Part shown: positions 10,301 through 17,711 of the stretch, piece after piece | Numbering within the stretch: position 1 is the first letter of the stretch | Layout of the letters: every line of letters begins with the position of its first letter | Notes under the pieces: generated by a model | Told to the model about the DNA's origin: nothing | What the model saw: the letters and a program-made list of their open reading frames with translations, nothing else | Database searches by the model: none | Position numbers and translations under genes: made by a program | NCBI RefSeq assembly: GCF_004348985.1 | Contig: NZ_SMKW01000040.1 | Span: forward strand, 22,375-86,374 | DNA from: Saccharopolyspora elongata | Lineage (GTDB): Bacteria > Actinomycetota > Actinomycetes > Mycobacteriales > Pseudonocardiaceae | Direction of reading: 5' to 3' | DNA: 64,000 nt

Positions 10301-11012
10301 CGACGAGTTCATCTCGTCCGGTGAGGCCAAGTGGGGCCAGCGGTCCGACGTGGTCATGCTGCTGCCGCACGGCCACGAGGGCCAGGGCCCGGACCACAGC
10401 TCGGCCCGCATCGAGCGGTGGCTGCAGCTGTGCGCCGAGGGTTCGATGACCGTCGCGATGCCGTCGACGCCGGCGAACTACTTCCACCTGCTGCGGCGGC
10501 ACGCGCTGGACAACATCCACCGCCCGCTGGTGGTGTTCACGCCGAAGTCGATGCTGCGGTTGAAGGCCGCGACCAGCCCGGTCGAGGACTTCACCAACGG
10601 CAGCAAGTTCACCTCGGTGATCGACGACCCGGCGCAGCCGGACCCGGCCAACGTGCGCAACATCGTGCTGTGCACCGGCAAGCTCTACTACGAGCTGGCC
10701 GCGCACCGCGACAAGGAGGGCATCACCGACACCGCGATCGTCCGGCTGGAGCAGCTGTACCCGCTGCCCCACCGCAAGCTGGGCGCGCTGTTCGAGCGGT
10801 ACCCGAACGCCACCTCGATCCGGTGGACGCAGGAGGAACCGGCCAACCAGGGTGCGTGGCCGTTCCTCGGCCTGGCCCTGCCGGAGCTGTTCCCGCAGCT
10901 GGTCGGCAAGCTCCAGCGGGTCTCGCGCCGTCCGATGGCCGCCCCGGCCACCGGTATGGCCAAGGTCCACGAGGTCGAGCAGGCCGAGGTCGTGCGCAAC
11001 GCCTTCGCCTGA
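7329..11012 (+). CDS. kgd: multifunctional 2-oxoglutarate decarboxylase / dehydrogenase E1-E2 (Kgd)
   Basis: A 1227-residue actinobacterial Kgd (mycobacterial homologue about 1230), fusing an E2-like succinyltransferase domain to a thiamine-diphosphate E1o domain. Order: short N-terminal segment (FGPNEWLIEEMYEQFLND), Ala/Pro-rich linker about 45-115, E2-like domain with DHR at 328-330, then E1 with HRGR at 552-555 and the ThDP/Mg site GDAAFAGQG from 653. It decarboxylates 2-oxoglutarate and, with dihydrolipoyl dehydrogenase and E2p encoded elsewhere, feeds succinyl-CoA to the TCA cycle. The GTG at 7329 is chosen because the protein then starts SSSPASQFGPNEW like its family; an in-frame start at 7209 would add an unlike 40-residue tail. 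Family members are inhibited by GarA; no GarA gene is in the window. A strong terminator follows. Confidence 0.96.
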   Translation: MSSSPASQFGPNEWLIEEMYEQFLNDPTSVDSAWHEFFADYKPGQAATENTAAAAAAAAPTTTATATRPSETNGQVPPAAAATAPPASKPAAAPKPSPQQAAKAAPVKEPQAGGDVKTLRGAAAAIAKNMDQSLTVPTATSVRAVPAKLLFDNRIVINNHLKRNKGGKVSFTHLIGYALVRAVRDYPNMNRHYGEDAKGKPAAVTPEHINLGLAIDLPGKDGSRNLVVASIKGCEDMTFQQFWQAYEDIIRKARNNALTADDFAGTTISLTNPGPSGTNHSVPRLTKGQSAIIGVGAMDYPAEFQGASEKARVDMGISKIVTLTSTYDHRVIQGAESGDFLRKMHQLLLGEDGFFDDIFASLRIPYEPVRWTQDIPEGAVDKTARVLELIDAYRTRGHLMADIDPLNYRQRRHEDLDVLSHSLTLWDLDREFAVGGFAGKEHMKLRDVLGVLRDSYCRTVGVEYMHILEPDEREWLQQRVEKPHTKPEPSEQKYILSKLNAAEAFETFLQTKYVGQKRFSLEGAETVVPLLDAVLDTSAAHELDEVVIGMPHRGRLNVLANIVGKPISQIFREFEGNLDPGQAHGSGDVKYHLGAEGKYFRMFGDGETKVSLTSNPSHLEAVDPVLEGIVRAKQDILDKGQEGFTVLPVLLHGDAAFAGQGVVAETLNLSLLRGYRTGGTVHVIVNNQVGYTTAPEHSRSSKYCTDVAKMIGAPVFHVNGDDPEACVWVAKLAVAYRQAFGKDVVIDMVCYRRRGHNEGDDPSMTQPKMYDAIDKMRSVRKVYTEALIGRGDITVEEAEKALKDYAAQLEHVFNEVRELEKHPPSPSPSVESEQQVPRGLATAISQETLEHIAEAQINLPEGFTPHPRVKPVLERRAKMGREGGIDWAFGELLAFGSLVMEGRQVRLTGQDSRRGTFGQRHSVLIDRKENAEYTPLQNLSDDQAKFLVYDSALSEYAALGFEYGYSVGNPDSLVLWEAQFGDFFNGAQSVIDEFISSGEAKWGQRSDVVMLLPHGHEGQGPDHSSARIERWLQLCAEGSMTVAMPSTPANYFHLLRRHALDNIHRPLVVFTPKSMLRLKAATSPVEDFTNGSKFTSVIDDPAQPDPANVRNIVLCTGKLYYELAAHRDKEGITDTAIVRLEQLYPLPHRKLGALFERYPNATSIRWTQEEPANQGAWPFLGLALPELFPQLVGKLQRVSRRPMAAPATGMAKVHEVEQAEVVRNAFA

Positions 11013-11026
11013 TCCACGGCTGAAGC

Positions 11027-11067
11027 GGGCCGCCGGTTCCCTCCCGGAACCGGCGGCCCGTTTTTTT
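11027..11067 (+). terminator. kgd: intrinsic terminator of kgd
   Basis: Perfect 14-base arms (11027-11040 and 11046-11059) with a 5-base loop, followed by G and seven T. It sits 15 bases after the kgd stop. Confidence 0.93.
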
Positions 11068-11155
11068 GCGGCTGCAGCCGAAAACGCTCCTCGGTGCGGC
11101 GAGCGCTGGATACCGTCGGATCCGGCTGCCGCACCGCGAGCCCCGCGGCGGGGGG

Positions 11156-11172
11156 GTGACAGGAAGGTTCCC
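11156..11172 (+). repeat. single copy of the intergenic repeat
   Basis: GTGACAGGAAGGTTCCC followed by CTGCTC, in plus orientation, within the 370-base gap between kgd and the next small gene. Nothing else in the gap looks coding. Confidence 0.8.
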
Positions 11173-11305
11173 CTGCTCCACAGTCCCGGCTCGATTCGGT
11201 CGGCCGGGTCGGATTAGAGTCCTGCTCCGGCCTTGTGGCGTTCGGCCCCGGAACTTCGCAAGCACGAGCACCTTCCCGCCATTCGGGGCGGTTCCCGCCG
11301 CCGCC

Positions 11306-11331
11306 GGAATTGCGTTTCGTACTCTGCTGTT
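11306..11331 (+). promoter_or_regulatory. SigR/SigH-type promoter (GGAAT-N18-GTT)
   Basis: GGAAT at 11306-11310 and GTT at 11329-11331 are exactly 18 bases apart, matching the published SigR/SigH consensus. It lies about 50 bases before the small gene at 11383. A SigH/RsrA pair is encoded in the same window at 52.5-53.5 kb. The match is seen; control by SigH is inferred. Confidence 0.55.
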
Positions 11332-11382
11332 CTGCCAATCCCGATCGCACCGGTCACGGACGGAAACAACTAGGAGGACACG

Positions 11383-11559
11383 GTGTACTTCACCGACCGC
11401 GGCATTGAGGAACTCGAAGATCGTCGCGGTGACGACGAGGTCACGCTGGCCTGGGTCGCCGACCGAATGCGGGCGTTCGTCGACCTCAACCCCGACTTCG
11501 AGGACGCCACCGAACGCCTCGCCACGTTCCTCGCCCGCGACGACGCCGACGACGAGTAA
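11383..11559 (+). CDS. small acidic conserved protein (DUF6104-like)
   Basis: A 58-residue protein beginning VYFTDRGIEELEDRRG, with a highly acidic tail (RDDADDE). It resembles a small actinobacterial family (I recall DUF6104) found next to kgd/sucA in Streptomyces; function is unknown. The GTG start has AGGAGG at 11372-11377. No signal peptide or membrane segment is seen; it is probably an all-helical cytosolic protein. A SigR-type promoter lies just upstream, suggesting induction by thiol oxidation. Confidence 0.82.
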   Translation: MYFTDRGIEELEDRRGDDEVTLAWVADRMRAFVDLNPDFEDATERLATFLARDDADDE

Positions 11560-11598
11560 CCAGCGCCGAGGTTCGACCAGCACCGGGGCGACCGGTTG

Positions 11599-11771
11599 GT
11601 GACAGAAAGGTTCCCATCCTCTCGCCCCGGGCCGTTCCAAAAGGCAAGCGCCGGCCTGCCGGTGACAGGAAAGTTCCCTTCCTGCCACGGCCGTGGGCCG
11701 GCGAATGATCGAAAGGTTCCCTTCCTGCCACCCCACCGCACGTCCCGCACGTTGGTGACAGGAAGGTTCCC
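11599..11771. repeat. cluster C of the intergenic repeat (4 copies)
   Basis: Plus-oriented copies at 11599-11615, 11662-11678, 11705-11721 (diverged: TGATCGAAAGGTTCCC) and 11755-11771 fill the convergent gap between the small acidic gene and the following minus-strand gene. The copy at 11662 continues to CTTCCTGCCAC and so approaches a 27-base imperfect palindrome. Confidence 0.85.
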
Positions 11772-11784
11772 TTGCTCTCCCCCG

Positions 11785-12417
11785 TCAGGCCCGGTAGCGG
11801 GTCAGGCTGCGGTGCAGCCGGTAGAGATCGCCGGCGGCGGCGGTTTCCAGGTGGTGGGTGCTGCCGGCGACCGCGGCCTCATCGGCCCATTCCTCGTAGA
11901 TCAGCACCCGGGTGCCGTCGACGCTGATGTGGAAGTGCGCGGCGATGAGCCCCGGCGGCAATTCGGGCGTGATCCGGCCGCGCGCATCGTCGGCCAGCTG
12001 CCGCGCCTGCTCGATGTTCTCGGTGTCGTAGGTGAAGACCGCGACCAGATCGCCGCGACCAGGCTCTGCTGCGACGACGCTGCTGTGCAGGCGGTATCTG
12101 ACGAGGCCGGGGCGTTCGATGCCCGGCACGGCCTCGTCGATGCCGCGGACCAGCGCCGGCCGGTAGGCCCGGACGAATTCGCGGTGGGCGTCGTCGTCGG
12201 TCCACTGCGCGTAGTTCAGCACCTTGGCGCCGTCGTCGCTCACGAAGCAGTTCAACGACAGGAACGCCGGCGGCCACGGCGCGACGCGCCATTCCGCGAT
12301 CGTCGAGTCCACCGCGGCGCGCTGCCGCTGCGGCGTGCCCACGATCCACGGGCTGACCAGGATCGTGCCGACGTCGGATCGGGTGATGTCGGGCATTTCG
12401 GCGTGGCCGGTCGTCAT
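11785..12417 (-). CDS. tandem antibiotic-biosynthesis-monooxygenase (ABM) domain protein
   Basis: A 210-residue protein with two ferredoxin-like ABM repeats: about 18-105 (TILVSPWIVGTPQRQ ... LNYAQWTDDDAHREF) and about 110-205 (DLVAVFTYDTENIEQA ... VLIYEEWADEAAV). The family includes cofactor-free oxygenases acting on quinoid or polyketide compounds, but many members have no assigned reaction. ATG start with GAGGAGG just upstream. The promoter matches a SoxR/MerR-type element, and Streptomyces SoxR regulons include an ABM-type monooxygenase, so a role in handling redox-active or quinone compounds is a fair inference. No catalytic residue can be assigned with certainty. Confidence 0.85.
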   Translation of the reverse strand: MTTGHAEMPDITRSDVGTILVSPWIVGTPQRQRAAVDSTIAEWRVAPWPPAFLSLNCFVSDDGAKVLNYAQWTDDDAHREFVRAYRPALVRGIDEAVPGIERPGLVRYRLHSSVVAAEPGRGDLVAVFTYDTENIEQARQLADDARGRITPELPPGLIAAHFHISVDGTRVLIYEEWADEAAVAGSTHHLETAAAGDLYRLHRSLTRYRA

Positions 12418-12449
12418 CGGGCCTCCTCGTGATCATCGGCTGCGACACG

Positions 12450-12480
12450 ATCCTCGAACCTCGACCTAGGTAGAAGTCAA
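12450..12480 (-). promoter_or_regulatory. SoxR/MerR-type promoter with 19-base spacer
   Basis: On the minus strand, -35 TTGACT (12480-12475) and -10 GAGGAT (12455-12450) are separated by 19 bases. The spacer carries an imperfect dyad centred on CCTAGG. Long 19-base spacers with a central dyad are the mark of MerR-family activators. The promoter before the oxidoreductase at 18674 has the same layout. Confidence 0.6.
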
Positions 12481-12507
12481 GTCGTCGCCGCCCGCCGACC
12501 GCCGTGG

Positions 12508-12524
12508 GTGGCAGGAAGGTTCCC
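12508..12524 (+). repeat. single copy of the intergenic repeat
   Basis: GTGGCAGGAAGGTTCCC lies in the 310-base divergent gap between the ABM gene and the GNAT gene, one of the few copies upstream of genes on both sides. The rest of the gap (12525-12727) shows no gene. Confidence 0.75.
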
Positions 12525-12727
12525 TCCCTCGCCGAGGCGCGTCAGGCATCGGGAGATGAGCAGCCGGTCATCTCCGTGATCGGGTTGCCGCTGCTTCGCG
12601 ACAGAGAGCTCCGCGCCGAAAGCCCCTGTCCGAATCAGCTGCTCCGCCTTGTACTGGGATCGCCGGGCCGCGCCGTTCGCAGACGGACAGGTTCTGGGGC
12701 TCGCCGTTCGTGCGTCTGGAGGTAGCC

Positions 12728-13630
12728 ATGTCGACGCTCTCACCGCAGACGCACGGTTCGTCCGGGTTCGCGACGAAAGCCGTGTTGCGGGTGGGGAAAT
12801 CCGGGGACGCCGATGCCTGCGGGCGGATCTGCTACGACGCCTTCGCCGCCCTCGCCCACGAGCACGGCTTTCCGCCCGATTTCCCCTCCTCGGAAGTAGG
12901 GGTGACCGCGCTGCGCGGCCTGCTGTCACACCCGAGGTTCTACTCCGTCGTAGCAGAACTCGACGGGAAGGTCGTCGGTAGCAACTTTCTCGACGAGCGT
13001 TCTGCCATCGCGGGCATCGGTCCCATCACCGTCGCCCCTGGAGTGCAGGATTCGGGCATCGGCCGGCAGCTGATGATCGACGTGATGCGGCGTGCGGAGC
13101 GCCAGGGCTTCCCCGGCGTGCGGCTTCTGCAGGCGGCTTATCACAACCGATCGCTGAGCCTCTACGCCAAGCTCGGCTTCCAGATCCGCGAACCCGTGCT
13201 GAACATGCAAGGGGAACCAGTCGGCGGCACGTTGCCCGGTTACGTCGTCCGGCCGGCGACGTTCAACGATCTTGACGAGTGCAACCGCGTTTGCCGCGAC
13301 GTGCATGGCCACGACCGCGCGGGCGAGGTGGGCGACGCACTGGCCCGAGGCGCTGCCCAGGTGGTGGAACACGACGGGCGGATCACCGGATACACGACAG
13401 GCGTGGGCTTCTTCGCGCACTCGGTCGCAGAAACCGACGACGGCCTGCTGGCGCTCATCGCTGCGGCGACCGAGTTCAGCGGCCCCGGCTTCCTGCTCCC
13501 CGCCCGGAACGGCCACCTCGTGCAGTGGTGTCTCAACCACGGTCTTCGAATCCGCATGGTGACAACGCTGATGACCATCGGGCTCTACAACGAGCCGTCC
13601 GGGGCCTATCTGCCATCGATCCTTTACTAG
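12728..13630 (+). CDS. GNAT acetyltransferase, double-domain
   Basis: A 300-residue protein with an N-terminal GNAT domain (about 18-145; the acetyl-CoA loop region reads VAPGVQDSGIGRQLM) and a C-terminal half (about 165-290) that looks like a second, degenerate GNAT domain lacking the loop. N-acetylation of a small molecule or protein is the expected activity; the substrate is unknown. ATG at 12728 with GGAGG at 12719-12723. It stands alone between repeat-bearing gaps. A paralogue-style two-domain layout is common in actinobacteria. Confidence 0.82.
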   Translation: MSTLSPQTHGSSGFATKAVLRVGKSGDADACGRICYDAFAALAHEHGFPPDFPSSEVGVTALRGLLSHPRFYSVVAELDGKVVGSNFLDERSAIAGIGPITVAPGVQDSGIGRQLMIDVMRRAERQGFPGVRLLQAAYHNRSLSLYAKLGFQIREPVLNMQGEPVGGTLPGYVVRPATFNDLDECNRVCRDVHGHDRAGEVGDALARGAAQVVEHDGRITGYTTGVGFFAHSVAETDDGLLALIAAATEFSGPGFLLPARNGHLVQWCLNHGLRIRMVTTLMTIGLYNEPSGAYLPSILY

Positions 13631-13699
13631 CGGCCCGCCTCGTCGATCCTGGGTCTTGATCACGGCGATTCGGTGGGCCGGCACCGCATAGCCCCGCAA

Positions 13700-13716
13700 A
13701 TGACAGAAAGGTTCCC
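13700..13716 (+). repeat. single copy of the intergenic repeat
   Basis: ATGACAGAAAGGTTCCC followed by CTGCTC, 70 bases after the GNAT stop. The remaining gap to 13909 shows no gene. Confidence 0.78.
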
Positions 13717-13909
13717 CTGCTCTCGTCCTCGCCCCAGAGCGGCGGGCCCGCGGGTTTCGCGAGCCGTTCCCGGCGGCCCGCACGGGCGGCTCCCCTGGGC
13801 GGGTGGCCGGGGATTCGGGGTGATCCCCCACGGAGTGACGTGCGCGGCGCCCGGAGCCGATGTGTGATCGCCTCTGCGCTGGCAATGTCACCGCACTACG
13901 GAGGAATCG

Positions 13910-14182
13910 ATGCGACGTCTGCTTGCCAGCACCCTGCTCACCGGTCTCGCCGTGCTGGGCGCCGCCGGAACGGCCGCTGCCGCCGATGGCCCCCAACCGT
14001 CGGCGTCGGACCCGTTCCTCGCCGCGATCGTCGGCAGCCTGCAGGGGCCGAACCAGCAAACCCAGGTGAGCCACAACGAGCAGCACAAGCACCACCACGT
14101 GCACCAGCACCACGTCCAGACCTCTTCCCCGCTGGGGCAGCAGGGCTTCTCCCACACGCACGAGCGGTCGTCGAACGGTTGA
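13910..14182 (+). CDS. small secreted histidine-rich protein
   Basis: A 90-residue protein with a clear signal peptide: MRRLL, a hydrophobic core, and AGTAAAADG suggesting cleavage near residue 25. The mature part of about 65 residues is polar and carries a His cluster HKHHHVHQHHVQ near residues 58-69 plus HTH near the end. Such clusters can bind Ni, Zn or Cu, so an extracellular metal-binding role is possible; no family was recognised. ATG with GGAGG at 13900-13904. No metal transporter lies beside it; the Ni-SOD gene is 24 kb away. Confidence 0.75.
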   Translation: MRRLLASTLLTGLAVLGAAGTAAAADGPQPSASDPFLAAIVGSLQGPNQQTQVSHNEQHKHHHVHQHHVQTSSPLGQQGFSHTHERSSNG

Positions 14183-14336
14183 CCAGCCGCCAACGCCGCG
14201 CCCCATTCGTCGAAGGCGGGTGGGGCGCCGTGCGCTGTGCAGCACCGCTAACCAGCCAGTGCAGAAAGTCGCGATGGACCTGCGCCGCGGCACCGGGCCA
14301 GACTCCACTGCGACAAGCATCGAGAGCGGAGGAACC

Positions 14337-15377
14337 TTGCGCGCTCTGGTGAAGACCTCACCCGCGCCCGGCCTGGAACTGGCCGAGCTCCCCGACCCGA
14401 CCCCGGGCCCCGACGAAGTCGTGGTGCGGGTGATGCGCACCGGGATCTGCGGTACGGACCTGCACATCGCGTCGTGGGACGAGTGGGCCGCCCGCACCGT
14501 CCCGACGCCGCTGGTGGTCGGCCACGAGTTCGCCGGGGAGGTGGTGGCCATCGGCGCCGCGGTCACGCGGGCATCGGTCGGTGACTTCGTCAGCGGCGAG
14601 GGACACCTGGTGTGCGGCCGCTGCCGCAACTGCCTCGCCGGCCGCCGCCACCTGTGCGCGCACACGCAGGGCCTCGGCGTGCACCGCAACGGCGCGTTCG
14701 CCGAGTTCGCGGTGCTGCCCGAGCAGAACGTCTGGGTGCACCGCGGCGACGTCGATCCGGACGTGGCGGCGATCTTCGATCCGTTCGGCAACGCGGTGCA
14801 CACCGCGCTCAGCTTCCCCGTCGTCGGCGAGGACGTGCTGATCACCGGTGCCGGGCCGATCGGGCTGATGGCCGCGGGGGTGGCCAAGCACGCGGGCGCC
14901 CGGCATGTGGTGATCACCGACGTCAGCGAGCACCGGCTGGAGCTGGCCCGCCGCGTCGGGGTGGATCTGGCCGTGGACGTTTCGCAGACCCGGGTCGCCG
15001 ACGCGCAGCAGCAGCTGGGCATGAGCGAGGGCTTCGACGTGGCGATGGAGGTCTCCGGGAAGCCCGAGGCGCTGCGGGAGGCCGTGGCGAACATGGCGCA
15101 CGGCGGCCGGATCGCGATGCTGGGCCTGCCCGCCGAGGACTTCCCGCTCGACTGGAGCGCGGTGGTGTTCAAGATGCTCACCGTCAAGGGCATCTACGGC
15201 CGCGAGATGTTCGAGACCTGGTACTCGATGTCGGTGCTGCTGGAGTCCGGGCTGGACCTGAGCCCGGTGATCACGCACCGCTTCCCGTACACGCAGCACG
15301 CCGAGGCGTTCGAGACGGCCCGCAGCGGCCGCTGCGGCAAGGTCATCCTCGACTGGACAACGAAGGGGTCCGCCTGA
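14337..15377 (+). CDS. tdh: L-threonine 3-dehydrogenase
   Basis: Zinc- and NAD-dependent oxidation of threonine to 2-amino-3-ketobutyrate, 346 residues. With the TTG start at 14337 the catalytic zinc ligands fall at Cys38, His63 and Glu64, the same numbers as in E. coli Tdh; the structural-zinc loop CGRCRNC plus a later Cys is present, and the Rossmann GAGPIG motif follows. The TTG is supported by GCGGAGG at 14326-14332; a longer reading from 14220 has no family similarity before this point. The stop shares one base with the kbl ATG, so the pair is coupled and converts threonine to glycine and acetyl-CoA. Confidence 0.95.
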   Translation: MRALVKTSPAPGLELAELPDPTPGPDEVVVRVMRTGICGTDLHIASWDEWAARTVPTPLVVGHEFAGEVVAIGAAVTRASVGDFVSGEGHLVCGRCRNCLAGRRHLCAHTQGLGVHRNGAFAEFAVLPEQNVWVHRGDVDPDVAAIFDPFGNAVHTALSFPVVGEDVLITGAGPIGLMAAGVAKHAGARHVVITDVSEHRLELARRVGVDLAVDVSQTRVADAQQQLGMSEGFDVAMEVSGKPEALREAVANMAHGGRIAMLGLPAEDFPLDWSAVVFKMLTVKGIYGREMFETWYSMSVLLESGLDLSPVITHRFPYTQHAEAFETARSGRCGKVILDWTTKGSA

Positions 15378-16564
15378 TGTACACGATCGCTGACGACGTC
15401 CGCGCCGAGCTGGCCGAGATCCGCGCCGCCGGGCTGTACAAGGACGAGCGGGTGCTGGACTCGCCGCAGAGCGCGCGGGTGGGCGTCGGCGGTGCCGAGC
15501 TGCTGAACTTCTGCGCGAACAACTACCTGGGGCTGGCCGATCACCCCGCGCTGCTCGCCGCCGCCGAGGAGGCGCTGGCGAAGTGGGGTTTCGGGATGGC
15601 GTCGGTGCGGTTCATCTGCGGCACGCAGGCCCCGCACAAGGAGTTGGAGCGGCGGCTCTCGGAGTTCCTGGGCACCGATGACACGATCCTGTACAGCTCG
15701 TGCTTCGATGCCAACGGCGGGGTTTTCGAGACGCTGCTCGACGACCGGGACGCGGTGATCTCCGACGAGCTCAACCACGCGAGCATCATCGACGGCATCC
15801 GGCTGTCCAAGGCCCGCCGCGGCCGGTACCGGAATCGCGACATGGCCGATCTCGAGCGGCTACTCAAGGAGAACTCCGACGCGCGCCGCAAGCTCGTCGT
15901 CACCGATGGCGTGTTCTCGATGGACGGCTACCTGGCGCCGTTGGACGAGATCTGCGCGCTCGCCGAGAAGTACGGGGCGATGGTGATGGTCGACGACTCG
16001 CACGCGGTCGGGTTCACGGGCCCGAAGGGTGCGGGCACGCCGGACCTGTTCGGTGTCGCCGACCGGGTCGACATCGTCACCGGCACGCTCGGCAAGGCGC
16101 TCGGCGGCGCCAGCGGCGGCTACGTGTCCGGGCGTGCCGAGATCGTCGAGCTGCTGCGGCAGCGTTCCCGGCCGTACCTGTTCTCGAACTCCCTCGCGCC
16201 GTCGATCGTCGCCGCTTCGCTGGCCGCGCTGGACCTGGTCGCCGCGCAACCGGAGCTGCGGGAGCGGCTGCGGGACAACAGCTCGCTGTTCCGCCGGCGG
16301 ATGGCCGAGGAGGGCTTCGACCTGCTGCCCGGCAAGCACCCGATCATCCCGGTGATGATCGGCGATGCGGCCGAGGCGGCGCGGATGGCGGACCTGCTGC
16401 TGGAGGAGGGCATCTACGTCATCGGCTTCTCCTACCCGGTGGTGCCCAAGGGCAAGGCCCGCATCCGCACTCAGATGTCGGCCGCGCACAGCACCGAGGA
16501 CGTGGAACGGGCGGTGTCGGCGTTCGTGGCGGCGCGCGATCGGATGGGTACCATCGCCCGGTGA
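15377..16564 (+). CDS. kbl: glycine C-acetyltransferase (2-amino-3-ketobutyrate CoA ligase)
   Basis: PLP enzyme of the alpha-oxoamine synthase family (395 residues) that cleaves 2-amino-3-ketobutyrate with CoA into glycine and acetyl-CoA, taking the product of Tdh. The PLP lysine is Lys240 in GTLGKALGGASGG, and the cofactor-contacting DDSHAVG is at 206-212. ATG overlaps the tdh stop by one base. Its own stop overlaps the GTG of the following LysR regulator (GTGA), so three genes form one transcription unit. Confidence 0.95.
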   Translation: MYTIADDVRAELAEIRAAGLYKDERVLDSPQSARVGVGGAELLNFCANNYLGLADHPALLAAAEEALAKWGFGMASVRFICGTQAPHKELERRLSEFLGTDDTILYSSCFDANGGVFETLLDDRDAVISDELNHASIIDGIRLSKARRGRYRNRDMADLERLLKENSDARRKLVVTDGVFSMDGYLAPLDEICALAEKYGAMVMVDDSHAVGFTGPKGAGTPDLFGVADRVDIVTGTLGKALGGASGGYVSGRAEIVELLRQRSRPYLFSNSLAPSIVAASLAALDLVAAQPELRERLRDNSSLFRRRMAEEGFDLLPGKHPIIPVMIGDAAEAARMADLLLEEGIYVIGFSYPVVPKGKARIRTQMSAAHSTEDVERAVSAFVAARDRMGTIAR

Positions 16565-17457
16565 TAGACCCCCGGCGGCTCCAGGTGCTCCGCGCGCTCG
16601 CCGACCACGGCACCGTGCGCGCGGCGGCGGAGAAGCTCTACCTGACGCCGTCGGCGGTGTCGCAGCAGCTCACCGCGCTGGAGAACGAGGTCGGGCAGCC
16701 GCTGCTGGTCCGGCAGGGCCGCCGGGTTCGGCTGACCGCGGCTGGTGAGCTGCTGGTCGAGCACGCCAAGGCGGTGCTGGCCGAGCTGGAGCGCGCGGAG
16801 GCGAGCTTGGCGGCGTGCGCGGCGGGCACCGTCGGCACGGTCGAGGTGGCGTCGTTCGCCTCGGCGATCACGCAGGTCGTGGCGCCGTCGATCGTCGCGT
16901 TGCGACAGCAGGCGCCGGGCGTGCGGGTGCTGGTGCGCGACGCCGAGGCGCACAACAGCCTGATGATGCTGCTGGCCGGGGAGATCGACATCGCGATCTC
17001 GATGGAGTACACGTCGACGCTGCAGGCGGATGCCCGCCGGGTGAGCCGGTTCCCGCTGTACGCCGAGCCGTTCGACGTGGTGCTGCCGCCGAACCACCCG
17101 CTCGGTTCTGCCGCGGAGATCGCGCTCGACGCACTGCGCGACGACGACTGGATCGCGCCGCTGCCGGGCAACCCGTGCCGCGCGGTGGCCCAGGTGTCCT
17201 GCGAGAACGCGGGGTTCGTCCCGAACATCACGCACACCTCGGACGACTTTAACGCGGTGGTGGCGCTGGTCGCGGCGGGCACCGGTGTCGCGCTGGTGCC
17301 CCGCACGGCCATCGCGGCCGGCCTGGACGTGGTGGCGCTGCCGGTCGCGGGAAAGCCGCCGACCCGCCGGGTCTTCGCCGCCGTCCAGTGCGGACGGGAG
17401 GAGCACCCGCTGGTCCGCGTAGTGCTGAACGCGCTGCTGGCGAGCAAGGACCGCTAG
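16561..17457 (+). CDS. LysR-family transcriptional regulator
   Basis: A 298-residue regulator: winged helix-turn-helix about 1-60 (LRALADHGTVRAAAEKLYLT), then a periplasmic-binding-protein-like effector domain about 88-295. It is the last gene of the tdh-kbl operon, overlapping kbl by 4 bases, so it may control threonine catabolism; co-transcription rather than divergence from its likely target is less common for LysR genes. It could instead act elsewhere. The GTG is fixed by the overlap and by the LQVLRAL start typical of the family. Confidence 0.88.
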   Translation: MIDPRRLQVLRALADHGTVRAAAEKLYLTPSAVSQQLTALENEVGQPLLVRQGRRVRLTAAGELLVEHAKAVLAELERAEASLAACAAGTVGTVEVASFASAITQVVAPSIVALRQQAPGVRVLVRDAEAHNSLMMLLAGEIDIAISMEYTSTLQADARRVSRFPLYAEPFDVVLPPNHPLGSAAEIALDALRDDDWIAPLPGNPCRAVAQVSCENAGFVPNITHTSDDFNAVVALVAAGTGVALVPRTAIAAGLDVVALPVAGKPPTRRVFAAVQCGREEHPLVRVVLNALLASKDR

Positions 17458-17488
17458 GCCGCCCTTCCCGATCCTGCGTCGCGCCGGA

Positions 17489-17704
17489 TTGACAGGAAAG
17501 TTCCCATGCTCACGCGCCTGCGCCTGGGGTGACAGGAAAGTTCCCATGCTGCGATCCAGGCCTGGGATGACAGGAAGGTTCCCATGCTCACGCTGCGGGC
17601 CGCGCTGCTCGCCCCTGAGGATCAGCGGCCTCCGAGAGAAACGACGCGAGGATGGGAACCTTCCTGTCACCGAAGCGATGCGAGCATGGGAACCTTCCTG
17701 TCAC
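17489..17704. repeat. cluster D of the intergenic repeat (5 copies, mixed orientation)
   Basis: Plus-oriented copies at 17489-17505, 17529-17545 and 17567-17583, then minus-oriented copies at 17654-17670 and 17688-17704. All but the second carry the ATGCTC or mirrored extension. The gap is convergent (LysR gene from the left, oxidoreductase from the right), and the two orientations can pair across about 70 bases. The last copy ends 8 bases from the oxidoreductase stop. Confidence 0.87.
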
Positions 17705-17711
17705 CGACGCC

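Noticed and set aside
7347..10970. Very long reading frame opposite kgd
   Set aside because: It is the antisense shadow of kgd, produced by high GC at third codon positions; it has no family similarity or ribosome site.
14220..14336. N-terminal extension of threonine dehydrogenase
   Set aside because: The TTG at 14337 has an ideal ribosome site and restores E. coli residue numbering for the zinc ligands.
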